From JAOUEA01 sp038249195 (GTDB lineage: Bacteria > Actinomycetota > UBA4738 > HRBIN12), in the NCBI GenBank assembly GCA_038249195.1, contig JBBRWM010000003.1:124001-188000 (forward strand): a stretch of 64,000 bases of DNA, written 5' to 3'. The notes under the pieces are model-generated. The model was not told where the DNA came from. It saw nothing but the letters and a program-made list of their open reading frames with translations, and ran no database searches. The position numbers and the translations under genes were made by a program. Positions 32,097 through 41,490 of this stretch are shown here, in pieces. The stretch's first letter is position 1, and each line of letters begins with the position of its first letter.

Positions 32097-33017
32097 ATGG
32101 CTAGCATCCTGATCGGGACGTCGTCCTGGACCGACCCCACGCTGGTGAAGGACGGCGGGTTCTATCCGCCCGGGACCAAGACCGCCGAGGCGCGCCTGCG
32201 GTACTACGCCACGCGGTTCCCGCTGGTCGAGGTGGACTCTTCCTACTACTACCCGCCATCGGAGAAGAACTCGGTGCTGTGGATCGAACGCACACCGGCG
32301 CACTTCACGTTCAACATCAAGGCGTACTCGCTCCTCACGAACCACCCCACTCGGCCCGACTCCCTCTACGCGGATCTTCGGGAGACCCTGCCCGAGGGGT
32401 CGCTCGACAAGCGGTTCGTCTACCGCGAGCAACTGCCCGAGGACGCCGTGGACGAGGTGTGGCAACGGTTCCGCGACGCGCTGATGCCCCTGCACTCGGC
32501 GGGCAAGCTCGGCGCCGTCCTCTTCCAGTTCCCGCAATGGTTCACGATCAGCCGCAAGAACAAGGCCTATCTCGAGGAGTGCGCGGCACGGCTCAGCGAC
32601 TACCGAGTGGCGGTGGAGTTCCGGCACAAGTCCTGGATGAAGCAGGAGAATACGGAGGAGACCCTGGGTTTCCTCGAGGAACACGACATGCCCTTCGTCT
32701 GCGTGGATATGCCGCAGGGCTTCGACTCGAGCCTCCCGCCCGTGTCGGCGGCCACGGCATCCGACCTCGCCATGGTGCGCTTCCACGGTCGGAACACCGA
32801 CGCGTGGAACGTGAAGAGCGACACGGCGAGCGAACGCTTCAGGTACGACTACTCGGCCGCGGAGCTGCAGGAATGGGCCCCCCGCATCCGGGGCCTCGCC
32901 GAGCAGGCCCGGGAGACGCATGTGCTCATGAACAATTGCTACCGGGATTTCGCGGTGCGCAACGCAGCGGAACTGGGTTCGTTGCTGGACCTGGAGCTCG
33001 GCGGCGACTCCCGCTAG
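32097..33017 (+). CDS. DUF72 family protein
   Basis: 306 residues from the ATG at 32097 (an ATG 17 bases earlier ends after seven codons). Begins ILIGTSSWTDPTLV and continues with FYPPG, YYATRFPLVEVDSSYY, FTFNIKAY, VLFQFP and VAVEFRHKSW, the ordered motifs of the DUF72 TIM-barrel family (YecE-like). Its function is unresolved; nuclease or lyase chemistry has been suggested because of the barrel fold. The short upstream reading frame repeats the GAAATGGCT around its start, which may reflect a small duplication. Confidence 0.9.
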   Translation: MASILIGTSSWTDPTLVKDGGFYPPGTKTAEARLRYYATRFPLVEVDSSYYYPPSEKNSVLWIERTPAHFTFNIKAYSLLTNHPTRPDSLYADLRETLPEGSLDKRFVYREQLPEDAVDEVWQRFRDALMPLHSAGKLGAVLFQFPQWFTISRKNKAYLEECAARLSDYRVAVEFRHKSWMKQENTEETLGFLEEHDMPFVCVDMPQGFDSSLPPVSAATASDLAMVRFHGRNTDAWNVKSDTASERFRYDYSAAELQEWAPRIRGLAEQARETHVLMNNCYRDFAVRNAAELGSLLDLELGGDSR

Positions 33018-33110
33018 TCCGGGGCATGTCTAGCTCAGCGGCTCCATCCGCGGCAACGCGATCGCGCGCGCCCAGTATCCGCGGCTCCCCCGCGATGTCG
33101 CGCCTGCGGG

Positions 33111-33116
33111 TACCCT
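33111..33116 (+). promoter_or_regulatory. -10 box TACCCT of leaderless promoter
   Basis: TACCCT ends six bases before the ATG at 33123. Confidence 0.55.
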
Positions 33117-33122
33117 CGGGCC

Positions 33123-34289
33123 ATGGGCGGCAAGCGCTGGAAGATCGCGACGATCCGGGGGATCCCGCTGTACGTGGGCACCTCGTGGGCGCTGATCGCG
33201 GCGATCTACGTGTGGGGCCAGTACGTCGGGCTCACGCAGGGGTTCGCGCGCGAGCAGCCCAGCACCGCGTTGGTCTTGGCGGTTCTGACCGGCGTGCTGT
33301 TCTTCGGTAGCGTCCTGATCCACGAGGGGGCACACGCAGCGATGGCGCGCGCTCTCGATCTCCCCGTTTCCGGCATCACGCTCGTCTTCTGGGGCGGAGC
33401 TACCGAGACGCGCGCGAACGCGCGGGGGGCCCTCGGCGAGTTCCTTGTCGCGTTCGTCGGCCCCTTCTCTACTCTCCTGATGGCGGGCATCTTCTGGCTG
33501 GGCGGGCAGCTCACCCAGGACGCCCTGCACGTGATCCTGCGCTACCTCGCCGTCCTCAGCGTGTTCTTCGCGGCGATGAACACGCTGCCGGGGTTCCCCC
33601 TGGACGGTGGGCGCATGCTGCTCGCCATCGTCTGGGGCATCACGAAGAGCCGGCGGACCGCCCTGCGGGTGGCGGGCTACGTGGGCGTCGGCGTGGGCGT
33701 GGCTCTGCTGGCGGGCGCCGCCTGGTCGCTGACCCATAGCACGGACGCGTTCTTCGCGATCTTCCTGGGGTACCTGGGCTTCGTGATGCTCGCAACCGGA
33801 CGCGGCATGGATCAGCGGATCGCGTTCCGCGACCAGCTCGCGCGTGGACGGGCGGGCGACGTCATGCGTCCGGCGCCCACGCCGGTTCCGGCCGACATGA
33901 CGCTCACCCAGGCCCTCGACCTGGCGCTGCGCGGGGACCAGGGGGGCGCGTTCCCCGTGGTGGAGGCCGACGGTACGGTGATCGGAACCGTGTCCATGAC
34001 CTCTGCGCGGCGCGTGGGCACGCGCGACCCGCTGCGCCCGGTTCGCGACGCCACGATCCCCCTCACCCAGACCCCCGTGATCGCCCCCGACGAGTCGCTC
34101 GAGGAAACGCTCGAGTGGCTCTCGGGACGGGAGGGCTTGGTGCTCCGGGACGGGCGCCTGATCGGTGCGATCGGGCCGGGCGACGTCGAACGCTGGTACC
34201 GCCGGGAGATAGAAGGACGACCCATGGACGCCGGGGCCTCCGTCGCCGGCGGCGACCCGCCGCCGCGCCCGGACCAGGACGATCCTTGA
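33123..34289 (+). CDS. Site-2 protease family (M50) intramembrane metalloprotease with CBS domains
   Basis: 388 residues. The zinc-binding HEGAH is in the second helix region and the third ligand in NTLPGFPLDGGR, so the active site is complete. Five to six helices span about residues 15-225. After that come two CBS modules, from RAGDVMRPAPTPVPADMTL and from IPLTQTPVIAPDESLEETL, which in other Rip/SpoIVFB relatives bind nucleotides and tune the protease. Substrates of such enzymes are membrane-bound anti-sigma factors or signal peptides. No partner is encoded here. It is followed closely by the helicase-nuclease pair, nine bases apart. Confidence 0.92.
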   Translation: MGGKRWKIATIRGIPLYVGTSWALIAAIYVWGQYVGLTQGFAREQPSTALVLAVLTGVLFFGSVLIHEGAHAAMARALDLPVSGITLVFWGGATETRANARGALGEFLVAFVGPFSTLLMAGIFWLGGQLTQDALHVILRYLAVLSVFFAAMNTLPGFPLDGGRMLLAIVWGITKSRRTALRVAGYVGVGVGVALLAGAAWSLTHSTDAFFAIFLGYLGFVMLATGRGMDQRIAFRDQLARGRAGDVMRPAPTPVPADMTLTQALDLALRGDQGGAFPVVEADGTVIGTVSMTSARRVGTRDPLRPVRDATIPLTQTPVIAPDESLEETLEWLSGREGLVLRDGRLIGAIGPGDVERWYRREIEGRPMDAGASVAGGDPPPRPDQDDP

Positions 34290-34298
34290 TCCTGCTGG

Positions 34299-37244
34299 AT
34301 GTCGGCGCTCATGAGTAGCATCGACCGGGTGAGGCCCCCCCCGTTCCTCCCCGACGGTGAGCAGCAGCGCGTCCTCGATCACGGCGGCGGCGCCCTGTTG
34401 GTGGTGGGCGGCGCCGGCACCGGCAAGTCGGCCGTCGTGCGAGAGCGGTTCACGCATCTGATCGAGGCCGGCGCCGATCCGGAGCGAGTGGCGCTGGTCG
34501 TGGGCTCCGTGGGGGCCAGGAACGCAACCCGCGGCGCGCTGCTGGACCGGCTCCCTTCCTCCCTGCCGAGCCTGCAGGTCGTCACGTTCCACGGGCTCGC
34601 CAACCGGATCCTCCGCGAGCGGCACGGAGCGATGGGCTACGACGAACCGCCGCGAGTGTTGGGGACCGCGGAGCAGTTCGCCAAGGTGCGCGAGCTCCTG
34701 GAGGGCGAGGATCCCGCCGACTGGCCTGCGTACGGTGCGCTGCTGAGGCTGCGTGGCTTCGTCGACGAGGTCCGCCAGTTCCTGGTGCGCGCGCAGGAGG
34801 AGATGCGAACGCCGGAGTCGATCGCACAGGACGCCGACGCGCGCGGCCTGACCGGCTGGCAGGAGCTCGCGCGCTTCCTGGGCCGCTACCAGGCAGTTCT
34901 CGACGACCTCAACGCGGTGGACTTCGGCGCGCTGCTCCAACGCGCGGCCTCGGTGTCCGCGCAGGGCGCGCCGCTGTTCGAACACCTGCTGGTGGACGAT
35001 CTGCAGGACACCACCATCGCGGCCGAGGCCATCCTCCTCGGGCTGCGGTCGCCGGATCTGGTGGCCGCCGCCGACCCCGATGCCCACCTCTTCTCCTTCC
35101 AGGGCATGTCGCGCGTGCCGCTTGACCGCTTCCTGGAGCGGTTCCCGGGAGCCGAGACCCTCACGCTCACCCAGAATCATCGAACGACGGAGTCGGCGAC
35201 CGTCGAGGCGTGGGTGGCGCCGCACGCCTCGGATGAGCACGCGGCCGTCGCCCGCGAGCTCCGCAGGCTCCATGTGGAAGAGGGAGCGGCCTGGGCCGAC
35301 CTCGCGGTCGTCGTTCGGCGGCAGGGCGCGCACCTCGGAGGGCTGCTGCGCGCCCTCGACGACGCGCGCATCCCACGCGTCGTGCCGGAGCGCGGGCTCT
35401 CGCTCACGTCCGAACCGGCGACGCGTCCCTACGTACTGGCGCTGCGATGGTTGATGGCCGACGAGCCACGGCGTGAAGAGCTGATCGAACAGCTGTTGAC
35501 CTCCGACGTCGTCGGCCTCTCGCCCGCAACCGCGCGCGGGCTGATGCGCACGGCCGCCGCGACCACCGGCGCGCGCGCGGATGCCCTCGACATCACCGAC
35601 GGCCTGAGCCCCCACGAGCTTGCCCAGGTCGAGGCCGCGCGGGCGGCGCTCGCGACGGCGTCGTTGTTCGCGGGCATGTCGGTGCAGGACGCGTTCAAGC
35701 AGCTGTGGGAATCCCTCCCGTTCTCCCGAACGCTGGTGGAGCGCTCGGATCGCGACGCCGAGGCGCGCCGCGAGCTCGACACCGTGGTGACCTTCGCGAA
35801 CATGGTCTCGGAGGCCGACGACGGAAACGACAAGAGCGTGGCGGGGTTCCTGGAATCCTTGGACGCCGGCGAACAGGGACCCGGTCGCTCGGCGTGGGAG
35901 CGGTCCGAGCACGATGCCGTCCACGTGCTGACGGCCCACGGCACCGTGGGTCGCGAGTTCGAAGCGATCATCCTCACGGGGGTCACCGAAGGCAACTTCC
36001 CCAGCGTGCATCGCGCCGAGCCCATGTTCGACCTGGCGGTGCTCGACCACGTCGTCACGAACGCCGAGCGGAACCGCGAGCGTCTGCAGGACGAGCGACG
36101 CCTGTTCGACGCCGTCCTCGCGCGGGCGCGCCGTCGCGTGGTCCTGCTGTGCGCCGATGCCCACCCCGACGCGGACGAGCTCACGCTGCGCTCACGCTTC
36201 GTGCGCGAGCGGCAGATCTCCTGGGTGCCCGCCCCCGCGGGTCCGTTCGAGGAGCCGGTCTCCGTTCGCGAAGCGAACGTGGCGTGGCGTCGAGAGTTGG
36301 CCGAGCCCGACCTCCCGGCGTGGCGGCGGCTCGCTGCGCTCGAGGGCCTCGTGAGCCTGGGCGTCGATCCCGGACGCTGGTGGTTCCAGCGCGGCTGGAC
36401 CGACCCCGGGGGGCCTCTGCACGAGGAGATCCGCGTGTCGTACTCGCGCCTGTCCAACCTCGAGGCCTGTGAGCTGATGCACGTGCTGGGTGACGAGCTG
36501 GGCCTGGGTCGCCCCGGCGGGTACCACGCGTGGGTGGGCAAGACCGTGCACAGGCTGATCGAGGACGTGGAGCGCGGGGACGTCGAGAAGGACCCGCGTG
36601 TCATGGTGGAGACGCTCGACCTGCGCTGGCGGCCGCAGGAGTTCCCGTCGCTCGCCGTCTCCGAGGCATTCCGGGCGCTCGCACGCGATCACATGCTGCG
36701 CAACTGGTTCGAGACGTACGGCGAGACCCCCGCCCTTGGGATCGAGCAGTTCTTCGAGTTCGCGTTCGAGGGCGTCACGGTGATCGGCTACATCGACCGG
36801 ATCGGCCCCTCTGTCAAGGACGGCACCACCATCACTGACTTCAAGACCGGCAAGAGTGACAACGCGGGGCCGCCCAAGGACAGCCTCCAACTCGGCATCT
36901 ACTACCTCGCGGTGCAAGAGTCCGAGGCGCTCGCGCAGTTCAAGCCGGTGCGCTCCGTGGAGCTTGCCTTCCTGCGCGGCAACTGGAAACGTCCGGACAT
37001 CGATTTCCGCAAGATGCCGATCAACCCCCGCGAGGAGGAGCGCTACCAGGCGGAGATGCGCGAGCGGCTCGCCGGCCTCATCCAGCGCAAGAAGGACCTG
37101 AACGAGTCCGAAGTCTACCTGCCCAACCCGTATGCGAACTGTCGGTTCTGCGACTTCAAGTCGCTCTGCCCGCTCTATCCCGAGGGCCAGCCGGTGTTCC
37201 CGATCGCGTCTGTGCGGCGGACGCCGCAGGAGGCGGCCTCGTGA
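34299..37244 (+). CDS. AdnA-like UvrD-family helicase-nuclease subunit
   Basis: 981 residues; a second ATG at 34311 is an alternative start. Walker A GGAGTGKSA. The DEAD-box-equivalent motif reads LLVDDLQDT, the DDxQ form seen in mycobacterial AdnA rather than the canonical DExQ. Motif IV is TLTQNHRTTE. The C-terminal 250 residues hold a RecB/AddB-type PD-(D/E)XK nuclease (ITDFKTGK) and an iron-sulfur Cys set, with C-x2-C-x5-C visible as CRFCDFKSLC plus an earlier Cys in LEACELM. AdnAB resects double-strand DNA ends for recombination in actinobacteria. It overlaps the AdnB-like gene by four bases. Confidence 0.85.
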   Translation: MSALMSSIDRVRPPPFLPDGEQQRVLDHGGGALLVVGGAGTGKSAVVRERFTHLIEAGADPERVALVVGSVGARNATRGALLDRLPSSLPSLQVVTFHGLANRILRERHGAMGYDEPPRVLGTAEQFAKVRELLEGEDPADWPAYGALLRLRGFVDEVRQFLVRAQEEMRTPESIAQDADARGLTGWQELARFLGRYQAVLDDLNAVDFGALLQRAASVSAQGAPLFEHLLVDDLQDTTIAAEAILLGLRSPDLVAAADPDAHLFSFQGMSRVPLDRFLERFPGAETLTLTQNHRTTESATVEAWVAPHASDEHAAVARELRRLHVEEGAAWADLAVVVRRQGAHLGGLLRALDDARIPRVVPERGLSLTSEPATRPYVLALRWLMADEPRREELIEQLLTSDVVGLSPATARGLMRTAAATTGARADALDITDGLSPHELAQVEAARAALATASLFAGMSVQDAFKQLWESLPFSRTLVERSDRDAEARRELDTVVTFANMVSEADDGNDKSVAGFLESLDAGEQGPGRSAWERSEHDAVHVLTAHGTVGREFEAIILTGVTEGNFPSVHRAEPMFDLAVLDHVVTNAERNRERLQDERRLFDAVLARARRRVVLLCADAHPDADELTLRSRFVRERQISWVPAPAGPFEEPVSVREANVAWRRELAEPDLPAWRRLAALEGLVSLGVDPGRWWFQRGWTDPGGPLHEEIRVSYSRLSNLEACELMHVLGDELGLGRPGGYHAWVGKTVHRLIEDVERGDVEKDPRVMVETLDLRWRPQEFPSLAVSEAFRALARDHMLRNWFETYGETPALGIEQFFEFAFEGVTVIGYIDRIGPSVKDGTTITDFKTGKSDNAGPPKDSLQLGIYYLAVQESEALAQFKPVRSVELAFLRGNWKRPDIDFRKMPINPREEERYQAEMRERLAGLIQRKKDLNESEVYLPNPYANCRFCDFKSLCPLYPEGQPVFPIASVRRTPQEAAS

Positions 37245-40200
37245 ACGGCGCGGCGCCGCAGACCACGCCAGAGATCGGGCCGGAGATCGGGCCGGAGATC
37301 GTGGCGGCTATGGGCGGAGCGGCGCCCACGCCCGAACAGTGGGCAGCCATCTCGATGCCCATGGAGCCGTACGTGCTGGTGGCCGGCGCGGGCTCAGGCA
37401 AGACCTCGGTGATGGCCGCCCGCATCGTCTACCTTGCCCTGGCGGCGCTCGACCGCATCCCGACCGACCATCACGGCGCGCTCCCCGGCAACGTGCTCGC
37501 GCTCACCTTCACCGTGAAGGCGACCCAGAACCTGCGCGAGCGGGTCCAGCGGGCGCTCCGCAATGTGGCTCTGGCTGAAGGCGAGGAGCCCGAGATCGCC
37601 AACTACCACGCGCTCGCGGCGCAGGTCATCGACCGTTTCGGGATGCTCGCGGGCATCGAGCCTGGGCAGCGCGTCCTCACCCAGGCTCAGCGCGTCGACC
37701 TAGCCGGTCGCGTGCTGGACGAGATGACGTTCCCGCATCTGAAGACCGAATGGCAGCCATCGGTCGTCGACAAGATCCTCGCGCTCGACGAGCAGGCGCA
37801 GAACCACCTGGTGGATCCCGACGCCATCATCGCGTTCGTCACCGACCGACTCGCCGCGCTCAAGAACATCCCGCGGACGGACCGGGCCTACCTTGCGGCG
37901 CTCGATCGCATCGACCTCGCCGAGGCCATCAACGTCTTCCGCCGCCTCAAACGCGACCTGGGCGTGATCGATTTCGGGGACCAGATACGGCTGGCGGTGC
38001 GCGTGGTCACCGAGCACCCGGAGGTGGGGCGCGCGTATCGCGACCGGTTCGCCGCGGTGCTCCTCGACGAGTATCAGGACACGAACGTGGCGCAGGCCCG
38101 GCTCCTGGTGGCGCTCTTCGGCGACGCCCACCCCGTGACGGCGGTGGGCGACCCCGATCAGAACATCTACGCCTGGCGCGGCGCCTCGCTCTTCAACCTG
38201 CTGGACTTCCCGAGGTGCTTTCGCCGCGCCGACGGGAGCGAGGCGCGGCGGCTCCCCCTGTTCACGAACTTCCGCTCGGGTTCGCGGATCCTGCACGCGG
38301 CCGACGCGATCATCGAACCGCTCCCCGCGACGCAGCGCCCCGACCCCGACAAGCGCCTCGTCCCCTGGCCAGCGAACGGCGAGGGCACGGTCACCCTCGC
38401 CACGCACCCGGATGAGATCACCGAGGCGCGGAAGATCGCCGAGCGCATCAAGGGCTTGCGCGCCGAGGGCGCCCCGTGGTCCCAGATCGCCGTGCTCTGC
38501 CGTACCTCGCGGCTCTTCACCATCTTGCAGCGCACCTTCGAGGAGCACGCGATCCCCGCCGAGATCGTGGGGCTCGCCGGACTGCTGCGGCTGCCCGAGG
38601 TGGTGGACGTGCTCGCGTACGCCCGCGCGACGAACGACCCGATGGCCTCGGTGGCCCTCGCGCGGATCCTGATGGGACCGCGCTACCGCGTGGGTTTCAA
38701 GGACCTCGCGCTGGTGGCGGGTTGGGCGAAGTCCAGGAACTACGCCTGGCGCGAGGAGGGTGGCGACGACGAGAACACCCCGTTCCTGTTCGCGGAGGCC
38801 CTGGAGCACCTGGACGGGATCGAGGGGCTGAGCCAGGAGGGCCGCGAGCGCCTGGAGGCCTTCCGCGACGAGCTCGGCGCGCTCCGGCTGGAGGCGCGCC
38901 GGCCCGTCGCCGAATTCTTCGGGGAGATCATCCGGCGCACCGGCATCGTGGACGAGTTGGAGGCCGCCACCGGGTCCGGAGGGGCGCAGCGCATCCGGAA
39001 CCTGGGCGCCTTCCTTGATCAGGTGCACGCCTTCGAACCACTCGAGGGCGAGCTCACGCTCCGCGCGTTCCTCGCCTACGTGGACGACATGGAGGCGCTC
39101 GACAAGGAGCAGTGGGAGCCCGTTCAGCCAACCGACGAGGACGCCGTGAAGGTGATGACGATCCATCAGGCCAAGGGGCTGGAGTTCGATCACGTCTTCG
39201 TGCCCGCCGTGGCGACCGGCCTCATGCCCTCCAAACGGATCCAGCAGAACCCCGCCGAGCGAGGCTACTCGCTCGACTTCGAACTCCGTGGCGACGCCGA
39301 GATCCTCCCCGCCTTCGACGGCGTGCTCGCACACTTCAAGCGCGACCTCCAGGCGCAGGAGATCGTGGAGGAACGCCGCACGATGTACGTGGCGCTCACG
39401 CGTGCGCGCCGGACCCTATGGGTGAGCGCCTCGCAGTGGTACGGCGAGCTCGTCAACGCGAAAGGCCCGAGCACGTTCTTCGGTGAGCTCGCCGCGTGGG
39501 CCCGAGCCTCGGACGAGGCCACCCTGGACCTCGCCGACGACCTGGAGTCCGAGGAGAACCCCATGCTGGGCCAGCGCCTCGAGCTGGTGAAGCCCTGGCC
39601 GGGACCGGCGCGGCCCGACGATGCGGATGAGCTTTTCCCTCGGAGTTGGCGTGACGCGGCGCTCGAGGCCGCGCTCGCCGGCGCCGTGCAGCCCTCGCTC
39701 CTCGACGCCCTCACCCCCGAGGACCGCGCCTCGTTCGATCGCCAGAGCTCGGAGCAGCGCCAACTCGCGTCGCACCTGCGCGAGCGCGAGGCCCTCGAGC
39801 GACTGCCCGGCGTCGAGGGAGCCCCGCAGACCCTCTCGGTGAGCTCGGTGATGACGTTCGCGCAATGCCCGAAACGCTTCTACTGGACCTCGGTGCGCCC
39901 GCTGCCGCGCTTCAGCGGACCTGCTGCGCGCATCGGCACGGAGATCCATGGCTGGATCGAACGCCGCGCGCGCGGCCAGGGACAGCTACTAGAGTTCGAC
40001 GACGCGCCCGACCTCACCGACGAGGAGCTCGCGGGAGACCCAGGGCGCGTGGATCGTTTGCGTCAGTCGTTCCTTTCGAGCCGGTTCGCAGGCACCACGC
40101 CGCTATTCGCCGAGCGCGCGTTCCTGCTGCGGGTCGGCACCTTCGCCGTGGGCGGGAGGATCGATGCGATCTACGGCGAGCCCGACGGGCCGTGGGAGAT

Positions 40201-40519
40201 CGTGGACTGGAAGACGGGCCGCAAGCCCGAGGACGACGATCCATTGTCGGGACTGCAGCTCGACCTCTATGGGCTCGCGTGCGTCGAGATCTGGGGCAAA
40301 CGGCCCGATGACCTCACGCTCACCTACGTGTACCTGAAGAGCGGTGACGAGGTGACGCGTCCCTTCGAGGATCCGGCCGGCGTGCGCGGGCGCGTGGCAG
40401 CGGCGTTGGCGGCGATCGGCGACGGTGCGTTCGAGGCGGTCGCGGGACCGGCGTGTCGCTACTGCGATTTCCGGGCGTTCTGCACCACCGGGCAGGAGTG
40501 GGTCGCCGCCCAGGCCTGA
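37241..40519 (+). CDS. AdnB-like UvrD-family helicase-nuclease subunit
   Basis: 1092 residues from a GTG overlapping the partner gene. Canonical SF1A motifs: GAGSGKTSV, LTFTVKATQNL, LLDEYQDT, GDPDQNIYAWRGA, FTNFRSGSRIL, IHQAKGLEFDHV and VALTRARRTL, so this is the active motor. The C-terminal nuclease has an iron-sulfur set (FAQCPKRFYW; CRYCDFRAFC), GTEIHGWIE and the catalytic VDWKTGRK. The long acidic/Arg-rich insert around 740-850 separates motor and nuclease. With the preceding subunit it should form the AdnAB-type end-resection complex. Length fits the family. The first 20 residues contain a repeated PEIGPEIG, which may be extra coding. Confidence 0.88.
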   Translation: MNGAAPQTTPEIGPEIGPEIVAAMGGAAPTPEQWAAISMPMEPYVLVAGAGSGKTSVMAARIVYLALAALDRIPTDHHGALPGNVLALTFTVKATQNLRERVQRALRNVALAEGEEPEIANYHALAAQVIDRFGMLAGIEPGQRVLTQAQRVDLAGRVLDEMTFPHLKTEWQPSVVDKILALDEQAQNHLVDPDAIIAFVTDRLAALKNIPRTDRAYLAALDRIDLAEAINVFRRLKRDLGVIDFGDQIRLAVRVVTEHPEVGRAYRDRFAAVLLDEYQDTNVAQARLLVALFGDAHPVTAVGDPDQNIYAWRGASLFNLLDFPRCFRRADGSEARRLPLFTNFRSGSRILHAADAIIEPLPATQRPDPDKRLVPWPANGEGTVTLATHPDEITEARKIAERIKGLRAEGAPWSQIAVLCRTSRLFTILQRTFEEHAIPAEIVGLAGLLRLPEVVDVLAYARATNDPMASVALARILMGPRYRVGFKDLALVAGWAKSRNYAWREEGGDDENTPFLFAEALEHLDGIEGLSQEGRERLEAFRDELGALRLEARRPVAEFFGEIIRRTGIVDELEAATGSGGAQRIRNLGAFLDQVHAFEPLEGELTLRAFLAYVDDMEALDKEQWEPVQPTDEDAVKVMTIHQAKGLEFDHVFVPAVATGLMPSKRIQQNPAERGYSLDFELRGDAEILPAFDGVLAHFKRDLQAQEIVEERRTMYVALTRARRTLWVSASQWYGELVNAKGPSTFFGELAAWARASDEATLDLADDLESEENPMLGQRLELVKPWPGPARPDDADELFPRSWRDAALEAALAGAVQPSLLDALTPEDRASFDRQSSEQRQLASHLREREALERLPGVEGAPQTLSVSSVMTFAQCPKRFYWTSVRPLPRFSGPAARIGTEIHGWIERRARGQGQLLEFDDAPDLTDEELAGDPGRVDRLRQSFLSSRFAGTTPLFAERAFLLRVGTFAVGGRIDAIYGEPDGPWEIVDWKTGRKPEDDDPLSGLQLDLYGLACVEIWGKRPDDLTLTYVYLKSGDEVTRPFEDPAGVRGRVAAALAAIGDGAFEAVAGPACRYCDFRAFCTTGQEWVAAQA

Positions 40520-40522
40520 GGG

Positions 40523-40885
40523 TCAGTCTCCCGGTTGCGAGAGGCGCTCGATGGTCGCCTCGAAGGTCCGGTACCCGGCCGCGGGGTCGTAGCCGCCCTC
40601 GGTGATCCCGGGTACCAACCGGGCGACCAACCCGGTGGCGGCGGTAGCGCGGACCTGGGACACCGCACGGAACCACTCCAGGTCGCCGGGCTGGATCATG
40701 ACCTCGCCGCTGGTACCGAGGCGCCGGTACGCGCCGTCGTCGACCACGACCGGGGTCGGGCGGTACGCGCGTTCAAGCTGACCACGGACGACCTCATCGT
40801 CGGTCTCGATATGAACGGCGCCGTCCCAGCGCGCCGTGGCAACGACGGTGTCGGGATCGTCAGCGCGGAGGTAATCCATCTGCAT
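40523..40885 (-). CDS. Uncharacterised 120-residue protein
   Basis: A compact, mixed alpha/beta sequence without signal peptide or membrane helix. TVVATARWDGAVHIETDDE and GEVMIQPGDLEWFRA suggest a small beta-rich fold, and a short helix with ARLVPGITEGGYDPA follows. I recognise no family. TACGCT is six bases before the ATG, which supports a real, independently transcribed gene. It converges on the AdnB-like gene with three bases between stops. Confidence 0.55.
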   Translation of the reverse strand: MQMDYLRADDPDTVVATARWDGAVHIETDDEVVRGQLERAYRPTPVVVDDGAYRRLGTSGEVMIQPGDLEWFRAVSQVRATAATGLVARLVPGITEGGYDPAAGYRTFEATIERLSQPGD

Positions 40886-40891
40886 CTGCGG

Positions 40892-40897
40892 AGCGTA
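40892..40897 (-). promoter_or_regulatory. -10 box TACGCT of leaderless promoter
   Basis: TACGCT on the minus strand, six bases before the ATG at 40885. It also overlaps the 3' end of the upstream cNMP-domain gene. Confidence 0.5.
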
Positions 40898-40903
40898 CCG
40901 AGG

Positions 40904-41326
40904 TCAGCGAGCGAGCGATCGGTCGACGCGGCGGATCATCCGCGCGAGGCTCTCCATGAGCGCGATGGTGAGCTCGGGATCTTCCTTGAGCGCCTTCTGG
41001 AAGCCGGATCTCGTCATCGTGAGGACGGTCATGGGCGTCTCGGAACGCACGCTCGCCGTGCGCGGGCCGCCGTCCAACAGCGAGATCTCCCCGAAGTGAT
41101 CGCCGGGCAGGGCGCGGTTCACGGTGCGACCCCTCACCACCACCTTCGCCTGTCCGGACAAGACCACGAAGAAGCTCTCGCCGTCTTCGCCCTCCTTCAC
41201 GATGGAGTGGCCTTCCATGTAGTCGACGACCTCTGCGGCGGAGGCGAGCCGCCGCAGCTGACGCTTCGAGAGCCCCTCGAACAAGGGCACGGCCGCCAGG
41301 GCGACTTCGAGCCTGGGTTTCGCCAT
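40904..41326 (-). CDS. Stand-alone cyclic nucleotide-binding domain protein
   Basis: 140 residues, with an AAAGGAGG ribosome site before the ATG. A single cNMP-binding beta-roll with FVVLSGQAKVVV, the phosphate-binding cassette region PGDHFGEISLLDGGPRTASVRS (Glu and Arg present), and a final helix. There is no DNA-binding, kinase or channel domain, so it acts as a sensor or partner subunit. The Arg in the cassette argues for true cAMP/cGMP binding. It is divergent from the Crp-like gene, which may suggest related nucleotide signalling. Confidence 0.85.
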   Translation of the reverse strand: MAKPRLEVALAAVPLFEGLSKRQLRRLASAAEVVDYMEGHSIVKEGEDGESFFVVLSGQAKVVVRGRTVNRALPGDHFGEISLLDGGPRTASVRSETPMTVLTMTRSGFQKALKEDPELTIALMESLARMIRRVDRSLAR

Positions 41327-41490
41327 GGTCGGCCTCCTTTGCCGGGCGCTCGCCGCGCGACCGATGGCCGCCGGACGCGGCGCTAGCCTAGCCGTTCCGG
41401 GCTCGGGCTGGGTCGAGCGTGTCGGCGACCGGCGGTATCGTCGTCGCTCCGGCGCTCGGGGTCGTCCGCGCCCGGTCAGGAGTGGTGCTC

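Noticed and set aside
33030..36164. A 1044-codon open frame on the minus strand opposite the AdnA-like gene
   Set aside because: It is a shadow of high-GC coding on the plus strand, without family motifs and with composition dominated by His, Arg and Gly.
37700..39334. A 544-codon open frame on the minus strand opposite the AdnB-like gene
   Set aside because: Antisense shadow; the plus strand carries complete helicase motifs over the same stretch.
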